DNA of 8,658 nt, from assembly GCA_937898535.1 (NCBI GenBank), contig CALDKP010000222.1:1-8658 (forward strand), in the 5' to 3' direction. The notes under the pieces are model-generated. The model did not search any database. It saw nothing but the letters and a program-made list of their open reading frames with translations, and was not told the DNA's origin. The stretch comes from an uncultured Sphingomonadales bacterium (GTDB taxonomy: Bacteria > Pseudomonadota > Alphaproteobacteria > Sphingomonadales > Sphingomonadaceae). Shown in pieces: positions 5,379 to 8,658 of the stretch. Both the position numbers and the translations under genes were made by a program. Position 1 is the first letter of the stretch. Every line of letters starts with the position of its first letter.

Positions 5379-5771
5379 TTACGACTTGGAAACAGGAATG
5401 ATCTGAACCCGTGCGCCGGTCACAGCCTTTGACCAGCCAAGGGCAATCGCCCTGACAATCGTGTTGTCGTCAGACTCAATGACCTTGTGTTCGACGAGCA
5501 AGTCAGTCGGGGCTTTCTCAAGATTGCCAATGTCCCGCTTGCGGCGATCCTGGCCCTCCTGAAACAGATACTTGAGAATGACGGGGCCTTTGACGGAGCG
5601 CGGACGCTGCGCCTTGAGCGACCATCCGGCCTCCTGCCGCCAGTCGGCATAACGAGCTGACGGAATCCGGCCCTTCGTTACATTGATAAAAAGGTTGTTT
5701 GTGCTGGGAGGCATAGGCAAGTTGATGATAACTGCCTTGTCCAGATCAGCGGCCATCTCGAAATAGTCCAT
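5379..5771 (-). CDS. rusA: RusA-family Holliday junction resolvase
   Basis: About 130 residues (125 from a later in-frame ATG at 5756). RusA enzymes are metal-dependent dimers that cut four-way junctions. Family features are PMPPSTNNLF (19-28), RIPSARYADWRQEAG (35-49) and RDIGNLEKAPTDLLVEHKVI followed by ESDD (79-102). Aligned on E. coli RusA with a constant offset of 10, Asp80, Lys86 and Asp101 match catalytic Asp70, Lys76 and Asp91. Position 82 is glycine where RusA has catalytic Asp72. The enzyme may therefore be altered or inactive, or this may be a natural variant of the subfamily. The ATG forms a TAATG overlap with a 14-codon ORF; a GGAGG site lies 10 bases upstream. Confidence 0.88.
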   Translation of the reverse strand: MDYFEMAADLDKAVIINLPMPPSTNNLFINVTKGRIPSARYADWRQEAGWSLKAQRPRSVKGPVILKYLFQEGQDRRKRDIGNLEKAPTDLLVEHKVIESDDNTIVRAIALGWSKAVTGARVQIIPVSKS

Positions 5772-5815
5772 TATGCCCGCGCCTCCACGTAGCCGTATTC
5801 AATGCGAACGGTCAC
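5771..5815 (-). CDS. 14-codon micro-ORF bridging DUF4406 and RusA genes
   Basis: The 40-base gap between the DUF4406 and RusA genes is spanned exactly by a GTG-started ORF. Its GTG overlaps the DUF4406 stop (GTGA) and its TAA overlaps the RusA start (TAATG). A GGAGG site lies ten bases before the GTG. The peptide reads MTVRIEYGYVEARA when GTG is read as Met. It resembles no family I know. It may be a real small peptide, or may simply carry ribosomes from one gene to the next. Confidence 0.4.
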   Translation of the reverse strand: MTVRIEYGYVEARA

Positions 5816-6162
5816 AGCCGGATAACCTCCAGCCCGAGCGCCAGCGCCGTGGTACGTTCAGCCGTTGCACCCTTGCTGGCTTCCCAGCCCGGCAGCATCG
5901 CAATGGCGTCCGCGTGCCGACAGATGAAGTCCATATCCTCCGCGAGAGCCACGCGCAGGTCAAAGCCATGGAGTTCGGCGGCCAGTGTCTCGTCGCCAGC
6001 GGCATTGCCCTTAGAAATGTCTGTGCCGTGCCGCTCGTTGTCCCGCTCGGCAGGGTTAAAGACTTCGTGGCCTTCGCCGCGCAGCTTCTCTGCCGCCGCG
6101 TTGAACGCCGGAAAATTGAACTCAGGAATGCCACGCATAGGACCGGCAATGTAAATCTTCAT
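5812..6162 (-). CDS. DUF4406 protein, nucleoside 2-deoxyribosyltransferase-like
   Basis: A 116-residue protein of the DUF4406 family, related in fold to nucleoside 2'-deoxyribosyltransferases and nucleotide N-glycosidases. Visible are the N-terminal strand and loop MKIYIAGPMRG (1-11), FNPAERD (35-41), EDMDFICRHADAIAMLPGW (75-93) and SKGATAERTTALALGLEV (96-113). In that last segment Glu102 lies where the family's nucleophilic Glu is expected. The likely substrate is a deoxynucleoside or its monophosphate; the reaction has not been fixed by sequence. The start at 6162 is chosen because AAGGGG lies seven bases upstream, the ATG overlaps the preceding stop as ATGA, and the protein then begins at the conserved MKIYIAGP. 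An in-frame ATG at 6183 gives seven non-conserved extra residues. Confidence 0.85.
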   Translation of the reverse strand: MKIYIAGPMRGIPEFNFPAFNAAAEKLRGEGHEVFNPAERDNERHGTDISKGNAAGDETLAAELHGFDLRVALAEDMDFICRHADAIAMLPGWEASKGATAERTTALALGLEVIRL

Positions 6163-6515
6163 TTCAAAGCCCCTTCCGCCCATGATTGATCTTTGCGCAA
6201 TTGTTCAAGTGTGGCGGGCCGGTCATCGTTGCCGACGCCGCGCATTTCGTAAGCGATCAGAAAGACCGCGCAGCAGCCCGCGTGCCAAAGGTGAGACATG
6301 CCGGTTTCGGGATCGGCCTTCTCACCCTCCCACCATGCAGACAGATGGCGCTGCATCGCAGAGAACGGGCGCGACCAGTCCATGCCGTTTTCCCAATTGC
6401 GAGGCGCATACTTGTTCGCACCGAAGCGCAGCACGGCCACGATGGCGCGGAAGGCATCCCAAGGCGCGAGATGCCACGGGTCTTTGCCGGTATCGTCCTT
6501 ACGGCCCTCGGTCAT
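6159..6515 (-). CDS. dATP/dGTP diphosphohydrolase N-terminal domain protein
   Basis: A 118-residue protein of the phage family formerly called DUF5664 and now annotated as a dATP/dGTP diphosphohydrolase N-terminal domain. Conserved features are DDTGKDPWHLAPWDA near the N-terminus, KYAPRNWENGMDWSR (35-49), RHLSAWWEGEKADPETG (56-72) and HLWHAGCCAVFL (75-86). The Glu, Asp and His residues of the last two are likely metal ligands. The family is associated with hydrolysis of purine deoxynucleoside triphosphates. Only this one domain is present. No purZ or modified-base synthesis gene is visible, so base substitution is not shown here. The gene is joined by ATGA overlaps to both neighbours and lies next to the DUF4406 gene, suggesting a shared nucleotide-pool function. 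Confidence 0.83.
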   Translation of the reverse strand: MTEGRKDDTGKDPWHLAPWDAFRAIVAVLRFGANKYAPRNWENGMDWSRPFSAMQRHLSAWWEGEKADPETGMSHLWHAGCCAVFLIAYEMRGVGNDDRPATLEQLRKDQSWAEGALK

Positions 6516-6811
6516 GGCCGAGCCCCGTAGGCCGGTTCGAGCCGGCGATTTGGAAGGCGCTGTCGGGTCATGCAGTCACCCATTTTCTGAATGTCAGCGA
6601 CAGTAAGCCCCGCACGTTGCGCGGCCCGGCCCAGCGCAAGCAAGCCGCGACGACGGCCAGGATCGACATGGGAGCCGTTGAGACGCAGACCAGCCCGGCG
6701 CAATGTTGCGCGCACGTATGCGGAGTCGCAGTCAAACTCGTCCGCGATCTCCGACGAAGTGCATCCGGGGTTCTTGTGGAAGTATTCGATAACTTGGTGT
6801 TTGTTGGCCAT
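6512..6811 (-). CDS. Small HTH/winged-helix protein
   Basis: A 99-residue basic protein. The N-terminal half, HQVIEYFHKNPGCTSSEIAD followed by EFDCDSAYVRATLRRAGLRL (to residue 44), has the spacing of a winged-helix or MarR/IclR-like helix-turn-helix: a first helix, the EIADEF turn and the recognition helix SAYVRATLRRAG. The rest is Arg-rich and has no recognised domain. The ATG is preceded by GGAGGGG at eight bases and overlaps the upstream stop as TAATG. It may regulate phage genes or serve as a replication accessory; neither is shown. The HTH assignment comes from the residue pattern, not a search. Confidence 0.75.
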   Translation of the reverse strand: MANKHQVIEYFHKNPGCTSSEIADEFDCDSAYVRATLRRAGLRLNGSHVDPGRRRGLLALGRAAQRAGLTVADIQKMGDCMTRQRLPNRRLEPAYGARP

Positions 6812-7167
6812 TATCGCCGCCCCTCCAATGCTGACTCGCCAATTCTCGGATCACCGAAGAACGCGCCGGTCAGATCGCGATGAGGCATGGCCTCGCGCCG
6901 GTCACGATCAGCGAGCATTTCCGGTGTTGGGCGCGTGAACGGCAATGGAATGTCCGCCGCAGGCTTCGCCACGTGAGCGTTACGCCACTCACGCTTGCGG
7001 TCGCGGTTGATCTGCCGTTCCTCCGGGGTCATCGCGTCCCATTTGAAGCGATTGACTATCGTGTTGTACTTGCGGCCCATAGCGACCGCGATCTGGTTGA
7101 ACGTCAGCCCCTGCTTCCTCAGTTGGTATGCGCGCTTCACTTCATCTTCGGACATGACCTGTCTCAT
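6811..7167 (-). CDS. HTH protein with GcrA-like helix pattern
   Basis: A 118-residue protein. Residues about 6-43 (SEDEVKRAYQLRKQGLTFNQ, then IAVAMGRKYNTIVNRFKW) form a helix-turn-helix. The order QIAxxMG followed by an NTIVNRF helix faintly resembles GcrA (QIAxxLG, then NAVIGKVHR), the alphaproteobacterial cell-cycle regulator. The likeness is weak and is inference. A basic middle (INRDRKREWRNAH) leads to a proline-rich segment and a C-terminal motif PHRDLTGAFFGDP (about 97-109), which I associate with rhizobial prophage proteins. The start at 7167 is supported by GGTGAG six bases upstream and an ATGA overlap with the small membrane-protein gene. Upstream in-frame codons to 7329 would run through that gene and are not used. 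Confidence 0.75.
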   Translation of the reverse strand: MRQVMSEDEVKRAYQLRKQGLTFNQIAVAMGRKYNTIVNRFKWDAMTPEERQINRDRKREWRNAHVAKPAADIPLPFTRPTPEMLADRDRREAMPHRDLTGAFFGDPRIGESALEGRR

Positions 7168-7262
7168 GACGCGCTCACCATCATGCCAATCAGAACGCCG
7201 ATGCTCGTCATGATGCCCATGAGGAACAGGGCAAGCGCGATATCCCAAGGCCAGGTTCTCAT
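7164..7262 (-). CDS. 32-residue single-pass membrane protein
   Basis: A short ORF on the minus strand reads MRTWPWDIALALFLMG and then IMTSIGVLIGMMVSAS. After a charged and tryptophan-bearing start, residues about 8-29 form one uninterrupted hydrophobic segment, long enough to span a membrane. GGGAG lies eight bases before the ATG. The ATG overlaps the stop of the preceding micro-ORF (ATGA), and its own stop overlaps the next ATG (ATGA). The coupling at both ends and the strong membrane pattern make it very likely real despite its size. Function is unknown. Small phage membrane peptides can be superinfection-exclusion, host-takeover or signalling factors, but nothing here selects one. Confidence 0.72.
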   Translation of the reverse strand: MRTWPWDIALALFLMGIMTSIGVLIGMMVSAS

Positions 7263-7321
7263 TGCTGGTTCTCCCACAGTTCAGGTGCGAGCCATCGAGC
7301 GAAGAAGACACTCTTAAACAT
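7259..7321 (-). CDS. 20-residue aromatic-rich micro-ORF
   Basis: An ATG at 7321-7319, inside the last codons of the HNH gene, opens a 20-codon frame starting MFKSVFFARWLAPEL and ending WENQQ. It ends at a TGA that overlaps the ATG of the small membrane protein. It accounts for the whole 51-base space between the HNH stop and that gene. Two Trp and three Phe in twenty residues, with no rare-looking codons, suggest a short amphipathic peptide. Its ribosome-binding site is weak (GTGGGCGC before the ATG), so translation may depend on ribosomes finishing the HNH gene. No family recognised. Confidence 0.42.
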   Translation of the reverse strand: MFKSVFFARWLAPELWENQQ

Positions 7322-7799
7322 GCGCCCACGTCTCGCGTTTGAGGATGTATCGAATGGTGTTTCCGGAAACCCCGTAGTCGCGACCAATTGCGCGATGAGA
7401 GCGAAGCCCGCCAAGTTTTCTTATCTCTAGAACATCGCGCGTTGTCAGCTTGGCAAGATGCTGACGCTCTCCCTTCGCGTAGTTCGTAGTTGGTAGTGTA
7501 GAGTTATGCCTGCCCTTCTCGCGGCAATCGCGATTATTATCGCCAGCAGTTCCCAGAAACAAATGGTCCGGATTTACACAAGACCGACAGTCACAGCGAT
7601 GGCAGACAAACATCCCAACGGGAATCACCCCGCGAAAATGGCGGTACGAAAACCGATGCGCGGTTCCCTTGAACCCTCCGCACTGGAGCAATCCATAGCC
7701 GTACCTGTTGTGCGATAACTCCCACAGCCAGCAACCGCTATTCGGCTCCGGGATGTAGCTATCGTTGAACTTGTTGATCGCTGGCGTAAATGAGGGCAT
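7314..7799 (-). CDS. HNH homing-type endonuclease with C-terminal HTH
   Basis: A 161-residue HNH_3-type nuclease. Visible are SGCWLWELSHNRYGYG (21-36), AHRFSYRHFRGVIP (47-60), VCHRCDCRSCVNPDHLFLGT (65-84) carrying the catalytic His67, the zinc cysteines and the Asn76/His79 pair, and DNNRDCREKGR (88-97). A C-terminal segment, KLTTRDVLEIRKLGG then HRAIGRDYGVSGNTIRYILK (117-154), looks like the helix-turn-helix DNA-binding repeat of phage homing enzymes. The gene is somewhat lower in GC than its neighbours (about 50 percent in blocks I counted), consistent with recent arrival. GGGGAAG precedes the ATG. It sits between the Cro-like gene and the small membrane-protein gene, each junction overlapping. 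Confidence 0.9.
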   Translation of the reverse strand: MPSFTPAINKFNDSYIPEPNSGCWLWELSHNRYGYGLLQCGGFKGTAHRFSYRHFRGVIPVGMFVCHRCDCRSCVNPDHLFLGTAGDNNRDCREKGRHNSTLPTTNYAKGERQHLAKLTTRDVLEIRKLGGLRSHRAIGRDYGVSGNTIRYILKRETWAHV

Positions 7800-7843
7800 T
7801 AGGTCACTTCCCCATCAGGATCGGGCGGAGGTGCAAGGGTCAT
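7799..7843 (-). CDS. 14-codon micro-ORF bridging Cro-like and HNH genes
   Basis: An ATG that overlaps the Cro-like gene's TGA (ATGA) opens a 14-codon frame reading MTLAPPPDPDGEVT. Its TAA overlaps the HNH start codon (TAATG). A strong GGAGG site lies seven bases before the ATG, a better ribosome-binding site than several full genes here possess. It may be a coupling leader, or the surviving head of a gene split when the HNH gene arrived. No function is evident. Confidence 0.45.
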   Translation of the reverse strand: MTLAPPPDPDGEVT

Positions 7844-8061
7844 GACGCCACCTCCGGCTGCTTCATGCCCCAAAGCGACGCTGGCGCAGTTTTGCCGCGC
7901 TCCTGCAGGGCTTCGATCATCACGGCGTATGTGTTGGACGGGAATTTATCGAAGGTGCGCCAATTCCAGACAGCCTTCGGCTTGCTGCCGGTGAGCTTCG
8001 CTACAGCGGGGTTTCCGCCCAGCTCGTCCATAACCTCAGATGTCGTGCTAAGTTCGATCAT
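7840..8061 (-). CDS. Cro-like regulator (carph-isopro type HTH)
   Basis: A 73-residue DNA-binding protein, first gene of the leftward operon. It reads VMDELGGNPAVAKLTGSKPK and then AVWNWRTFDKFPSNTYAVMI, followed by ALQERGKTAPASLWGM. This matches the pattern of the short Cro-like carph-isopro regulators of alphaproteobacterial prophages: an AVAKLTG turn, a recognition helix around AVWNWR, and a C-terminal ALxxRGxxAPxxLW. The start at 8061 is chosen because the family begins close to this point and the in-frame extension to 8139 would run through the operator region; the ribosome-binding site is weak (AAAGTGCGG). Divergent from the repressor gene, it probably represses it, or its own operon, at the shared operators. 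Confidence 0.8.
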   Translation of the reverse strand: MIELSTTSEVMDELGGNPAVAKLTGSKPKAVWNWRTFDKFPSNTYAVMIEALQERGKTAPASLWGMKQPEVAS

Positions 8062-8150
8062 GAACCGCACTTTATCCAAGATTTTTGGAAATACAATCCC
8101 CAAAACTCTTTCTTGGCGAAATTTCTTGGAAGGTAGCACGGTGTCGCCCC
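8062..8150. promoter_or_regulatory. Divergent control region with CCAA/TTGG operator-like repeats
   Basis: This AT-rich 89-base space separates the two regulators. It contains TCCAA-GATTT-TTGGA (8075-8089), a wider CCAA-N9-TTGG pair (8100-8116), and two TTTCTTGG copies 13 bases apart (8109-8116 and 8122-8129), one of them within TTTCTTGGCGAAA. On the plus strand TACAAT (8092-8097) is a good -10 box with a weak ACTTTA 17 bases upstream, so the symmetric TCCAA site would lie between -35 and -10. I could not identify the leftward promoter with confidence. Operator identity is inferred from symmetry and position only. Confidence 0.5.
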
Positions 8151-8477
8151 ATGGCGACTGCAGCTAAGAACCTGATTCCTGACCTTCCCCTGCGCCTGAA
8201 AGCCCTGCGCTTCATGATCGCAGGCGAGAACCAGACCAGCTTTGCCGCCAGGATCGGGATCGAGGTCAAAAGATGGAACAACTTTGAACGGGGCAGTCCC
8301 CTCTCAAAGGAAATCGCCATCCTGCTCGTTCAAAAGATTCCCGGCCTGACGCTGGACTGGCTGTTCCTCGGCAAAGAGGATGGCCTTACCCGCACCCGTC
8401 AGTTGGAATTGGCGGACGCCCTGAAGGCCGTAGCGGGCGCTGGGAAGCCAACCACCTCCGCTAGAGCCGGGCGCTGA
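8151..8477 (+). CDS. CI-like HTH repressor
   Basis: A 108-residue XRE-like DNA-binding protein and the only rightward gene in the window. Helices run through RLKALRFMIAGENQTSFAAR (15-34) and IGIEVKRWNNFERG (35-48). A segment SKEIAILLVQKIPGLTLDWL (52-71), typical of short alphaproteobacterial phage repressors, follows. There is no LexA/S24 self-cleavage domain, so induction would need another route, such as competition by the Cro-like protein. ATG 8151 is preferred over the in-frame ATG 8085, which lies in the operator region and the -10 box area. The nearest purine-rich site (GGAAGG, 8128-8133) is rather far upstream, so translation may be weak. The 3' end overlaps a leftward gene by 79 bases. 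Confidence 0.82.
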   Translation: MATAAKNLIPDLPLRLKALRFMIAGENQTSFAARIGIEVKRWNNFERGSPLSKEIAILLVQKIPGLTLDWLFLGKEDGLTRTRQLELADALKAVAGAGKPTTSARAGR

Positions 8478-8611
8478 TCCTTCTGCAGGAACCCCTCTAC
8501 AAGCTCCCTAGCCAATTCTAGGACCATAAGGGCATCCTGCGCCCCTTCGGGCAATTGCGCGACAATCTGGATCGCGTGGCGGCGGCGCCAATTTTGGTCA
8601 TTCCCAGACAT
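8399..8611 (-). CDS. Small unknown protein converging on the repressor gene
   Basis: A 70-residue ORF beginning MSGNDQNWRRRHAIQIVAQL, followed by a helical stretch PEGAQDALMVLELARELVEGFLQ and a C-terminal tail rich in Ala and Pro. No family recognised. The start at 8611 has AGGGGG five bases upstream; the in-frame ATG at 8626 has no ribosome-binding site. It is transcribed toward the repressor and its last 79 bases overlap the repressor's 3' end on the opposite strand, so its transcript would be antisense to the repressor message. The good ribosome-binding site and helical pattern support a real gene. The overlapped tail could be coding by chance. Confidence 0.62.
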   Translation of the reverse strand: MSGNDQNWRRRHAIQIVAQLPEGAQDALMVLELARELVEGFLQKDQRPALAEVVGFPAPATAFRASANSN

Positions 8612-8658
8612 TCCGGCCCCCTGCACTTTAAAATCACTCTAGAACAATCAGTGAACAT
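8612..8658 (-). promoter_or_regulatory. Probable promoter region of the convergent small gene
   Basis: This AT-rich segment ahead of the 70-residue gene holds its AGGGGG ribosome-binding site. It also holds the interrupted inverted repeat TCACT-N11-AGTGA (8634-8654), which could be an operator. A minus-strand TTGTTC and TAAAGT pair is badly spaced, so no promoter is assigned with confidence. Confidence 0.25.

Noticed and set aside
6182..6883. A 233-codon open frame on the plus strand
   Set aside because: It is antisense to two HTH genes and the dATP/dGTP-domain gene, and is extremely Arg/Pro/Ser-rich as expected for a complementary frame. There is no ribosome-binding site or motif of note.
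8085..8150. Upstream start for the repressor
   Set aside because: The ATG at 8085 precedes the predicted -10 box, and the added residues (including Trp and Cys in an unstructured stretch) do not fit the HTH family.
1..8658. CRISPR array, tRNA or rRNA genes, insertion sequences
   Set aside because: No regularly spaced repeats, cloverleaf-like sequence, transposase motif or terminal inverted repeat was found. The only long repeats are the methyltransferase ends.
1..8658. Intrinsic terminators within the leftward operon
   Set aside because: I saw no GC-rich hairpin followed by a T run on the minus strand. The genes overlap so closely that internal terminators are unlikely.

Overview
The window is the early (lysogeny-control, recombination and replication) region of a temperate phage or prophage, read almost entirely right to left on the minus strand. 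The host is probably an alphaproteobacterium, most likely of the Hyphomicrobiales (Bradyrhizobium/Rhodopseudomonas-like). This rests on the high GC content, on a GapR (DUF2312) family protein, on beta-class adenine methyltransferases, and on small regulators of a type familiar from rhizobial prophages. No structural, lysis or integrase genes are visible, and neither prophage end is in the window. All functions are assigned by reading motifs; no database search was possible.

Right end (about 7840-8658): a control region. A rightward HTH repressor (8151-8477) and a leftward Cro-like carph-isopro regulator (7840-8061) diverge from an AT-rich intergenic region with CCAA/TTGG operator-like repeats. 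A small leftward gene (8399-8611) converges on the repressor and overlaps its 3' end on the opposite strand.

Middle (about 5379-7843): a chain of small, translationally coupled leftward genes. In order of transcription these are an HNH endonuclease, two very short ORFs (20 and 32 codons, the second a membrane protein), two HTH proteins, a dATP/dGTP diphosphohydrolase-domain protein, a DUF4406 nucleoside-deoxyribosyltransferase-like protein and a RusA-family resolvase. Most junctions are ATGA, GTGA or TAATG overlaps. Several apparent gaps are filled exactly by tiny ORFs.

Left-middle (about 2253-5359): a recombination module of ERF annealing protein, YqaJ/lambda-type exonuclease, SSB and NinB/Orf mediator. 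An HNH endonuclease gene sits between exonuclease and SSB, and another follows NinB.

Left end (1-2185): a free-standing DnaA domain IV protein, a GapR-like protein and two tandem beta-class DNA methyltransferases. The methyltransferases share nearly identical ends but have unrelated cores. A further gene probably begins with TTG at the left edge.

Working model: the two regulators decide lysogeny. On induction one long leftward transcript makes recombination enzymes (ERF, exonuclease, SSB, NinB, RusA), nucleotide-pool enzymes, and proteins resembling parts of the alphaproteobacterial cell-cycle circuit (DnaA DNA-binding domain, GapR, adenine methyltransferases). These could redirect host replication and protect phage DNA. 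The features most worth a second look are the mosaic methyltransferase pair, the cell-cycle-like cluster, a RusA lacking one expected catalytic Asp, and the set of micro-ORFs that complete the overlap chain.
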